From UBA9676 sp963837105 (GTDB lineage: Bacteria; Actinomycetota; Actinomycetes; Streptosporangiales; Streptosporangiaceae): a stretch of 64,000 nt of DNA. The stretch's first letter is position 1. Each line of letters starts with the position of its first letter. Under the pieces are notes generated by a model. It was not told where the DNA came from. It saw nothing but the letters and a program-made list of their open reading frames with translations, and did not search any database. The DNA is taken from positions 62,001 through 126,000 of the forward strand of contig CAWIMG010000039.1 of the NCBI GenBank assembly GCA_963837105.1, in the 5' to 3' direction. Both the position numbers and the translations under genes were made by a program. Shown piece by piece: positions 57,648 to 64,000 of this stretch.

Positions 57648-59081
57648 GTGAGCCTGGTCAAAGCGGTGGAGGTGCCACGGCGACCCGTTTCCCTGCTGGA
57701 GCCGATCATCGGCGGCCCGCGGTACCAGCAGCTGCGCGAGGCAGCCGACGAGGTCCGGCGGCTGCTGGCCGGGCGGACGATCTGGAACGTCAACTCGACC
57801 GCCACCGGCGGCGGGGTGGCCGAGATGCTGCAGGTCCTGGTCGGTTATGTCAACGATTTCGATATCCCGATCGGCTGGCTGGTGATCAGTGGCGACGCCG
57901 AGTTCTTCGCGATCACCAAGCGGCTGCACAACCAGATCCACGGCGATCTTGCCGGGGGACCACTAGATGCGGCGCAGGCTCATCACTACACGCGGATGCT
58001 GACGGCCAATGCGGTGGAACTGCTCGGCCAGATACGGCCCGGCGACGTCGCATTGCTGCACGACCCGCAGACCGCCGGCCTGGCCGGGCCACTAGCGAGG
58101 GCGGGCGCCCTGGTGGTGTGGCGCTGCCACATCGGTGTCAGCTGGGAGAACAGCGCCACCCGGGCGGGCTGGGATTTCCTGCGGCCGCACCTCACCGCGG
58201 CGGAACGGCACGTGTTCTCGCGCCGGGAGTATGCGCCGGCCTGGCTCCCCGATGGCACGGTCTCGGTCATCCCGCCGTCGATCGACCCGTTCTCCCCGAA
58301 GAACCAGGACCTCGACCCCGCCACCGTGCAGTCCATCCTCGCCACACTCGGCGTGCTCGACGGCGCCGTGCCGCACGCGTCCCCCAGTTTCGTGCGCCGC
58401 GACGGCGACCTGGACATCGTCACCCGGTCTGCGGAAATCACCGCCGACGGCCGCCCCGGCCCTGAGGATCCGGTGCTGCTCCAGGTCTCCCGCTGGGACC
58501 GGCTCAAGGACATGGCCGGGGTCATGCGCGGCTTCGCCGACCACGTCGTGCCCGACAGCGGCGGCGGGTACCTGCTGCTGGCCGGCCCGGCGGTCACCGG
58601 GGTGGCCGATGACCCCGAGGGCGCGGCCGTGTACGGCGAATGCCTGCTGCAATGGCACGACCTGCCGCCTGCCGCGCGCGCGCGCATCCTGCTGGTAACG
58701 CTGCCGCTCGACGACATCGACGAGAACGCCGCCATGGTCAACGCGCTGCAGCGGCACGCCACCGTCATCGCGCAGAAAAGCCTGGCCGAAGGCTTCGGGC
58801 TCACCGTGTCCGAAGGAATGTGGAAAGGCCGGCCCGTGATCGGCTCGGCGGTCGGCGGCATCATCGACCAGATCGCCGACGGCACCGGCCTCCTGCTGCC
58901 CGATCCGGCCGACCTCCGGGCCTTCGGGCAGGCAGTCCGCCGCCTGCTCACCGACCAGGCAGAAGCACTCCGGATGGGGCAGGCCGCCCACACCTACGTC
59001 CGCGAGAACTTCCTGGGGGACGTCCATCTGATGCGCTACGCACGGCTGCTCGGCGCACTCATCTCCGGGCGCTTAGCCTGA
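57648..59081 (+). CDS. GT4 glycosyltransferase, trehalose-synthase (TreT)-like
   Basis: About 477 residues from GTG 57648, which has a GGGGGAAGGCGG site; GTG 57609 is an alternative. IWNVNSTATGGGVAEMLQVL, LLHDPQTAGLAGPLARAGAL, WRCHIGVSWENSATRAGWDF in the N-terminal Rossmann domain, and LQVSRWDRLKDMAGVMRGFA, EGFGLTVSE (EX7E nucleotide-sugar motif), GTGLLLPDP in the C-terminal domain. This arrangement matches trehalose phosphorylase/synthase (TreT) enzymes, which make trehalose from NDP-glucose and glucose or from glucose-1-phosphate. Divergent from the nitroreductase operon; trehalose fits a stress or dormancy theme. Confidence 0.88.
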   Translation: MSLVKAVEVPRRPVSLLEPIIGGPRYQQLREAADEVRRLLAGRTIWNVNSTATGGGVAEMLQVLVGYVNDFDIPIGWLVISGDAEFFAITKRLHNQIHGDLAGGPLDAAQAHHYTRMLTANAVELLGQIRPGDVALLHDPQTAGLAGPLARAGALVVWRCHIGVSWENSATRAGWDFLRPHLTAAERHVFSRREYAPAWLPDGTVSVIPPSIDPFSPKNQDLDPATVQSILATLGVLDGAVPHASPSFVRRDGDLDIVTRSAEITADGRPGPEDPVLLQVSRWDRLKDMAGVMRGFADHVVPDSGGGYLLLAGPAVTGVADDPEGAAVYGECLLQWHDLPPAARARILLVTLPLDDIDENAAMVNALQRHATVIAQKSLAEGFGLTVSEGMWKGRPVIGSAVGGIIDQIADGTGLLLPDPADLRAFGQAVRRLLTDQAEALRMGQAAHTYVRENFLGDVHLMRYARLLGALISGRLA

Positions 59082-59157
59082 CACGAGCGCAGCAAGCCGA
59101 CAGTACCTGGCGGCAGCCGGAACATGTTGCAGTCGCACTGACATAGGAGATGAGCAA

Positions 59158-59418
59158 ATGGTCGAGCCCACCGAAGGCGAACAGCCAGGCGCCATGACCC
59201 CGGCACACGCGCAGGCGATCATTGGCCTGTTCCGGGCTAGCCACCCGAGCGCGGCACCTGAGTTCAGCCACTTCGTCAACGGCATCATCCGCCGGCTGGG
59301 CGACGACGTTCCCGACCTTGACCAGGCCGCCGGGCGCTCAGGTGCGGCCGTGTCCCCGCAGGCAGCGCGGGCAGCGGTCGAGTTTGTCATGGCGGCGATG
59401 CTGATGGCATCCCGGTGA
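59158..59418 (+). CDS. Small helical hypothetical protein
   Basis: 86 residues, ATG 59158 behind AGGAGATGAGCAA. All helical (MTPAHAQAIIGLFRASHPSA, HFVNGIIRRLGDDVPDLDQA, AARAAVEFVMAAMLMASR). Not recognised. It follows the GT4 gene by 76 bp on the same strand. Confidence 0.6.
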   Translation: MVEPTEGEQPGAMTPAHAQAIIGLFRASHPSAAPEFSHFVNGIIRRLGDDVPDLDQAAGRSGAAVSPQAARAAVEFVMAAMLMASR

Positions 59419-59574
59419 AACTGCATCAGGCAGGAGCCGGGCCCGTAACACAGGCCTTCTGACTCGCTGCAACGAGTTCCCAGCCCAACCGCAGCCGGGC
59501 CTAGGCCGAGATTGACAGAGGCTGGTGAATTGAGTGACCTGTACCTCGGTAACGGGCGAGGCGATGCTTTCGGG

Positions 59575-60642
59575 TCAGTAGCCTGCTGCGGTTTCGCGGA
59601 ACGGCCTGGAACCGGATACAACGGTCCGGAACAGGTCCCGCAGCTGGTCGCTGACCCGCTCGCCGGTCAGATCCTGGGTCAGCGCGAGTTCCACCGCCCG
59701 TGCTGTGGGCAGGTCGAGGTGGGCCCGTTCGGCGAGGTGGAGGGCGGCTGGGGTGTTCGTCACCCCCTCGACGGTGCTGCCGATCGAGTGGATCGCTCCT
59801 TGGACGGTGGCGCCCGAGCCGAGCAGCCGCCCGAAGCGGCCGTTGCGGCCGTGCTGGCAGGTGACGTACAGATCCCCGGCGCCGGCGAGCCCGAGCACGG
59901 TCGCCGTGCGGCCGCCCTGCGCCTCGGCCAGCGCGAGCATGTCGAGCATGCCGCGGGCGAAGACCGCGGCGCGGGCGTTGGCATAGCTGGCGACCAGGGC
60001 GCTTTCGGCGAGCCGGTCGGACAGGCCCTCGGCGAGGCCGACGGCGACCGCCACCACGTTCTTGAACGCCGCTGCCGTTTCGGCCCCGGCGACGTCGCTG
60101 GTGGTGAACACCGCCGTGGTGGGCGAGGCGAGCGCGGCAGCGGCGCACCGGCGGGCCTGCTGGTCGTGGGACGCGCAGAGCAGGCCGGTCGGTGAGCCGG
60201 CGAAGAGTTCGGCGGCAAGCGCAGGCCCGGCCAGTGAGACCACCGGCACGTTCCCGAGCGCCGCCGCGGCCACCTGGCTCGGGGCCTGCAGCGTGTCATG
60301 GTCCCAGCCCTTGGTGGCCAGCACCCAGACCGCGCCGGGCGCGCCGGCGCCCGCGGCCTGGGACAGCACACGCGCCAGTCCTGCGCTGGACACCGCGACG
60401 AACACGACCGCGGCGGCCGACAGCGGCTCGGCCCATTCCCCGGCCGGGCGGCAGCGGACGTAGTGGTGAAACGGCATCCGCAGCGACGGATGCGGCAGCC
60501 CCCGCCGCCACGAGTCAACCACCGCCTCATCCTGCTCGGTCGCCAGCAAGATGCTGTCGGCGCCGTTGCGGGCCGTGTGCACCGCCAGGGCAGTCCCCAT
60601 CGCGCCCGCACCCAGTACCGCAATCCGGCTGCCATCTGCCAC
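59575..60642 (-). CDS. NAD(P)-dependent glycerol-3-phosphate dehydrogenase-like
   Basis: GTG 60642 gives about 355 residues. N-terminal Rossmann SRIAVLGAGAMGTALAVHTA, VLATKGWDH, SLAGPALAAELFAG; catalytic Lys region AAAFKNVVAVAVGLAEGLSD; C-terminal GLAGAGDLYVTCQHGRNGRF. All main GpsA blocks are present, so it probably reduces dihydroxyacetone phosphate to sn-glycerol-3-phosphate for lipids. The catalytic and substrate residues look conserved, but the NVPVVSLAGPALAAEL block is somewhat different from the usual SGPSFAxEV, so the substrate should be treated with caution. Confidence 0.87.
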   Translation of the reverse strand: MADGSRIAVLGAGAMGTALAVHTARNGADSILLATEQDEAVVDSWRRGLPHPSLRMPFHHYVRCRPAGEWAEPLSAAAVVFVAVSSAGLARVLSQAAGAGAPGAVWVLATKGWDHDTLQAPSQVAAAALGNVPVVSLAGPALAAELFAGSPTGLLCASHDQQARRCAAAALASPTTAVFTTSDVAGAETAAAFKNVVAVAVGLAEGLSDRLAESALVASYANARAAVFARGMLDMLALAEAQGGRTATVLGLAGAGDLYVTCQHGRNGRFGRLLGSGATVQGAIHSIGSTVEGVTNTPAALHLAERAHLDLPTARAVELALTQDLTGERVSDQLRDLFRTVVSGSRPFRETAAGY

Positions 60643-60949
60643 GCCCCGAGCCTCACAACACGCCGGAAGGGCCGCCAGGGACCAACGCCCCGGAAAACCC
60701 GCCAACCGTCCGGTCATCGGATGGCACAGCTACTAGCAAAGACGTGACAGCGCAGGTCAGCAGGCTGCTGCCGCCTCGTGCTGCTGCTAGTACCAGGCCG
60801 ACTGACACGGCGGCTCGGTGTGGGGCGCCAGGCGGTGGGACGGGACCGGCCAGGCAATCAACGCCGACACCCCCGAACACCTCACGGAATACATCGACGC
60901 GGCGGAAGCCGAAGCGGACTGAGCTAGCAGACGATAGCGCACACGCACT

Positions 60950-60986
60950 GGAGCCCCAGCCCTCTTGGAGGGAAGGCTGGGGCTCC
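60950..60986. terminator. Perfect 12-bp hairpin terminator-like structure
   Basis: GGAGCCCCAGCC (60950-60961) pairs with GGCTGGGGCTCC (60975-60986) around a 13-base loop. No long T run follows. The region 60643-61251 around it contains no gene that I can support. Confidence 0.6.
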
Positions 60987-61251
60987 TGCCTATCCAGGGG
61001 GAGGGCGTCGGCGTAGGCTCACTCGCAGAGGAACATCCCCATCAACCCTGCGCCGGGCCAGAGCAAGGGCGCAGGTGACCGCGTTGCTCCAGACCTTGGC
61101 GGCACGGCCAGTCAATGGCCGGATAGGACCCAAGGTGCCAACGATGTACACAGCAGCGACCTTCGGCGTGGCGGTACCGCAGCTGGATGAGCCCGGCGTC
61201 GTACAGCCGGTGCGCGGTCCCCCGCCCAGGACGGCAGGCGACCCGTCGGCG

Positions 61252-61488
61252 ATGATGCGCCGGGCAGAAGATCGCCTCATCGCCGGGGGCATCCCTGCAA
61301 TCGTGGTGCACCGGCTGTTCTCCGCGGGACTGGCTCTCGAATCGGCGCTGGGCCTGATGGGCGACCACCCTGTAGCTGGGAGAATCCAGGAATCGATCAG
61401 CGAGATTGATCTGGTGATCCGGGACTACAGGACCGCGCTGTTCGATCACCATCAACCCGATCCGCTCTCCGGCGTGCGGCTGAACTAG
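61252..61488 (+). pseudogene. DevS/NarX-type sensor-kinase fragment without phospho-His
   Basis: The frame gives MMRRAEDRLIAGGIPAIVVH, RLFSAGLALESALGLMGDHP and IQESISEIDLVIRDYRTALF. It matches the HisKA_3 helix pair of NarL-family sensor kinases (RDLHDxVIQRLFAAGLSLQS ... RIQxAIDELDxxIRDIRTAIF), but the DLHD motif reads GIPA, so the phospho-accepting His is replaced by Pro. The sensor and ATPase domains are missing; upstream sequence shows no kinase homology and the frame stops at 61488. It is a relic, perhaps of a dormancy-type kinase given the neighbouring genes. Confidence 0.6.
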
Positions 61489-61689
61489 GGCCTTTCGGAT
61501 TGCCGCCAGCCGCACTTCGTCGCCCGCGTGGTCGGCGGGCCGCTGTACTGCTGCACCGCCCGCGCCACCGCGTCAAGCACGGCCCTGCGGGCCGTCGCAT
61601 GCGATGGCTTGGCCACCCTCGACCCGGAGGCCACTCATCAGGTCCCCGGTGCCTATGAGGAAGATGGGCAAGAGAAGTCTCCCGGCGTT

Positions 61690-63333
61690 TCATTCGTCCA
61701 CGGCTGGCGAGCCCGGCCCCATGAGATCCGGGCCGGCTCCCGGGCGGGAGCGCTGCTGATGCCAGGTGCCGAGCATCTGTGCCCCGGCGACCAGCCAGGC
61801 GATGAAATAGACCATCGTGACCAGGAAGAGTATTTTCCCGATGGGCTGATTATCGGTGGGGGTGGGGGTGGGGACCGCAAGAGTGGCTGCAAGAAGGGCG
61901 GGGGTGATGAGCCCCCATGCGCTCCACGCGACTGCTGTGTCCACCGGCTGACGGGGCTGCGCCTGGGCAGGTTTGCGCACCGGCTGGGTCCTGGTCAGCC
62001 CGGCGGGGAGGTCAGCGGTGAGCGCGGCCAGCTCGGCGCAGGTCCGCGCGGCGAACGCCTGGCCCGCCCGCAGGTCCAGCTCCTCTTTGGTCAGCCTGCC
62101 CTGCGCGAACGCGGCCGAGAGCGTGCCGATGACCTGCTCGCGGTCGGCGTCGGAGGCCATGAGGCGGCCGGTCGGCTGAGGTGGTGAGAGGGCGTGGGGG
62201 CTGCGGCTGATGCCGGGCGATTTGCGGGCGAGTCCCCCGCCGAGGATGCCGAGCCAGGCGCCGAGGAATGGTGCGATCAGGAGCGCGGCCAAGGGCGTCT
62301 GACCCGCTTGGCCGACGCTGATTTCCACCCAGTACTCGTGCCGCAGGCCCGGCGGGATCACCTCCCGGTTCGGGTCGCAGGTTTCGCACCCGCCCCCGGC
62401 GATGTACCCGGCGCCGGGCCCGCCGCCAGCCGCCGGGGTGCCCTGGAGTGGCACGTGGTGCGGGAACAGCGCGATCGTGACCGAGGTGAGTACCGCCAGC
62501 AGCAGGGCAGCGGTCGCCGTGGCGCAGCTCGCGGCCAGGGCGCCCTGCCCGGTCGGGCCCAGGGCCGCCGGTCGCGTGTCCCGGGCGGCCAATCGCGCCG
62601 CCAGGAACCCGGTGGCAAGGGGCAGCGCCAGCGCTGCCAGCCCCCACCACTTCAGTGACGGGCCGTTGGGGTCGACGTGTACGCCGAGAGGTGCGAGTGG
62701 GTACAGCACACCGGCGGTGGCCGCGCCGAACCCGATTGCGGTCGGCAGGATCCGGCGGGCGAGCCGGACGCGTTGCTGGGAGGTCAGGATGAGCAGCCCG
62801 GCCACATAGGCGGCGATGACCAGCAGCAGCACGATCTGGAGGGCCCACACGGGGGGAATGACCGGGAAGTAGGCGCCGAGCTTGCTGCCAAGGCGGTCCT
62901 TCACGGCCTTGGCGGCGATCAGCGCGAGCACCATCGCGTACCCGCCCACCCGCGCCGCGCGCGGCGCCCAGCCGGAACGAACCGGCCCGAACTGCCGGCG
63001 GACCACCCACGGCAGCACGGCCAGCAGCACCACCGTGCCGACGGCGTACACGCGGTTCAAAGGCGTGGCCGGGTTCGACGACGCGCCCGGCCAGCCGATC
63101 CACACCATGCCCGCCGCCCCGGCGGCGAACGCCAGCACCCGGATGACCCGCATCACGACCTCCCGCGCCACCAGCCACAGCCCCCCACAGAGCCAGGCCA
63201 CCCGCCCCGCCCCGGCCGGGACCTCACCCGCCTCGGCCAGCACGGCCTCCGCCCACTCGCGGCGAGCCGCCGGAAGCAGCCCGGCCGAGCGCCCCAGCAG
63301 CCCGGCCAGCGCCCGCATGAGCCGATCCATCAC
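61690..63333 (-). CDS. Multi-span membrane protein with DUF1707 domain
   Basis: 547 residues. The N-terminal part has about 8-9 membrane helices (for example VVMRVIRVLAFAAGAAGMVW, VLLLVIAAYVAGLLIL, LAALALPLATGFLAARLAAR). After an extracellular-like Cys-containing stretch (GGGCETCDP) and another helix, a DUF1707 (SHOCT-like) domain lies at about 395-445 (MASDADREQVIGTLSAAFAQ, GRLTKEELDLRAGQAFAART). Two further helices end the protein. DUF1707 is common in actinobacterial membrane proteins of unknown function. Its start overlaps the PadR stop by 4 bp, a typical PadR-membrane-target operon. Confidence 0.8.
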   Translation of the reverse strand: MMDRLMRALAGLLGRSAGLLPAARREWAEAVLAEAGEVPAGAGRVAWLCGGLWLVAREVVMRVIRVLAFAAGAAGMVWIGWPGASSNPATPLNRVYAVGTVVLLAVLPWVVRRQFGPVRSGWAPRAARVGGYAMVLALIAAKAVKDRLGSKLGAYFPVIPPVWALQIVLLLVIAAYVAGLLILTSQQRVRLARRILPTAIGFGAATAGVLYPLAPLGVHVDPNGPSLKWWGLAALALPLATGFLAARLAARDTRPAALGPTGQGALAASCATATAALLLAVLTSVTIALFPHHVPLQGTPAAGGGPGAGYIAGGGCETCDPNREVIPPGLRHEYWVEISVGQAGQTPLAALLIAPFLGAWLGILGGGLARKSPGISRSPHALSPPQPTGRLMASDADREQVIGTLSAAFAQGRLTKEELDLRAGQAFAARTCAELAALTADLPAGLTRTQPVRKPAQAQPRQPVDTAVAWSAWGLITPALLAATLAVPTPTPTDNQPIGKILFLVTMVYFIAWLVAGAQMLGTWHQQRSRPGAGPDLMGPGSPAVDE

Positions 63334-63665
63334 GCCCCCTCCGGCGCCGCCCGGCGCCTGCCCGCCGCAGCCACGCGACGGTGCCGCTCCGGGGCCGCTG
63401 CAGCTAGCGCCGCCCTAGCCGCGGCCAGGCCATCAGAGCTGAGCCGGTACAGGTGCCGCCGCGGGCGGCCGGGCTGCGGCTCGTCCTGCCAGCACGCCTC
63501 CACCAGGCCACGGTCGGCCAGCCGGATCAAGATCGGGTACAGCGTGCCCGACTTCAGCCCGGTATCCTTGGCGATCCCATACCCGTGCCTCCACTGCGAC
63601 GGTTGCTCGCACAGCGCTGCGAGAACCGACAGCGTCTGCGCCGAGAACCCGGAACGCGCACTCAC
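63330..63665 (-). CDS. PadR-family transcriptional regulator
   Basis: 111 residues: SAQTLSVLAALCEQPSQWRH, GYGIAKDTGLKSGTLYPILI, RLADRGLVEACWQDEPQPGR, PRRHLYRLSSDGLAAARAAL. This is the PadR winged helix with the YxLxxxxGLxxGTLYPxLxRL core. It probably represses the operon with the DUF1707 membrane protein in response to an envelope or chemical signal. Confidence 0.92.
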   Translation of the reverse strand: MSARSGFSAQTLSVLAALCEQPSQWRHGYGIAKDTGLKSGTLYPILIRLADRGLVEACWQDEPQPGRPRRHLYRLSSDGLAAARAALAAAAPERHRRVAAAGRRRAAPEGA

Positions 63666-63829
63666 GAGCCAACTCTACATAGGTAGAGGCGACGTGCAGC
63701 GGGAACGAAGAAACTCCGGCCAACCTGGATATCGTCACGACCGTCCCCGGCCCAGCAGCGGAGTGCCTCCGAAGCGACGCGGCCAGATCGGCCTGGCGTG
63801 GCCTGGTAGTGGGTTCTCCCCAGCCCGTG

Positions 63830-64000
63830 TCACAAGGGCTCGTCGCCTGTGGGAAGGACAAGCGTCTCTGCGGCAATGGTGGCCCGGCGGAGGCTTTCGC
63901 GGAATGCTTCGTCGGCGGCGGACGCTTGCTCGGTCAATGTGGTGATCTCCACGATGGCCTGCTCGTCAGCCGCGGTCCTGGCCAGCAGGTCAAGATACCT
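63830..64000 (-). CDS. Unrecognised protein, C-terminal 56 residues only
   Basis: Reverse frame entering from the right edge reads RYLDLLARTAADEQAIVEIT, TLTEQASAADEAFRESLRRA, TIAAETLVLPTGDEPL, stop TGA at 63830-63832. The visible part is a helical, coiled-coil-like tail. Beginning and family are outside the window. 63666-63829 holds the PadR promoter region. Confidence 0.45.
   Translation of the reverse strand, partial: RYLDLLARTAADEQAIVEITTLTEQASAADEAFRESLRRATIAAETLVLPTGDEPL

Noticed and set aside
60653..61016. Several small open frames in the gap after the gpsA-like gene
   Set aside because: No ribosome sites or family similarity; the composition fits chance frames around a hairpin.
1..64000. 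CRISPR array, rRNA genes or replication origin
   Set aside because: No regularly spaced direct repeats, rRNA-like sequence or DnaA-box cluster was noticed on reading the window.

Overview
The window is high-GC DNA with GTG/TTG starts, many 1-8 bp gene overlaps and gene families typical of a filamentous or rod-shaped actinobacterium: MreB, PspA, an RPF-like lysozyme-fold protein, STAND-type cyclases, a tRNA deaminase with its actinobacterial partner, and relics of actinomycete integrative elements. No rRNA operon, replication origin or CRISPR array is present, so the genus cannot be fixed.

Layout. 1-15.4 kb: a phosphoesterase cut by the window edge, an esterase, an acyl-CoA dehydrogenase abutting a P-type ATPase, a decayed OmpR-type response regulator, an alpha/beta-hydrolase fused to a glycosyltransferase, a LuxR-type STAND regulator, a cyclase relic, a GntR-ABC transporter operon (GntR frameshifted) and PspA. 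15.7-18.3 kb: an MFS transporter with a cyclic-nucleotide-binding tail, and an RPF-like secreted protein. 18.4-35.7 kb: a segment bounded by an intact tRNA-Ser(CGA) and two 3'-half tRNA-Ser relics in the same orientation, read here as stacked integrative-element scars. It holds an ArsR-SRPBCC-DUF-ABM operon, a small NHLP-like peptide with a haem-oxygenase-like diiron enzyme, two large class III cyclase/ATPase/TPR proteins, a second truncated copy of the MFS gene, class I aldolase, two TrkA-type proteins and a second P-type ATPase. 35.7-43.8 kb: mostly housekeeping genes (tadA and partner, PH-domain protein, EamA exporter with divergent XRE-cupin regulator, kbl-tdh threonine catabolism, a frameshifted amino-acid permease). 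43.9-49.9 kb: accessory DNA with a tRNA-Ser(GCT) 3'-half relic, an SpdB-like gene split by a 2.74-kb IS4-family element carrying a passenger gene, a small GntR regulator and a broken serine recombinase. 50.3-64 kb: mreB, an SDR, two paralogous unknowns, a nitroreductase/PPOx/glutamate-cysteine-ligase-like operon of dormancy type, a trehalose-synthase-like GT4, gpsA-like dehydrogenase, a sensor-kinase relic, and a PadR-membrane protein pair.

Main points. (1) A class III cyclase gene is translationally coupled to an MFS gene whose intact paralogue has a C-terminal cyclic-nucleotide-binding domain. The pair is now split between 15.7 and 30 kb, joined by a 340-bp near-identical repeat, and suggests a nucleotide-gated transporter system. 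(2) A possible RiPP-type precursor/diiron oxidase pair lies at 20.8-21.8 kb. (3) The IS4 element has clear 16-bp inverted repeats, a 10-bp target duplication and an unrecognised passenger gene. (4) At least six genes carry single-base frameshifts. Some sit in clearly decaying accessory DNA, while others (GntR at 14.3 kb, permease at 42.6 kb) could be assembly errors.
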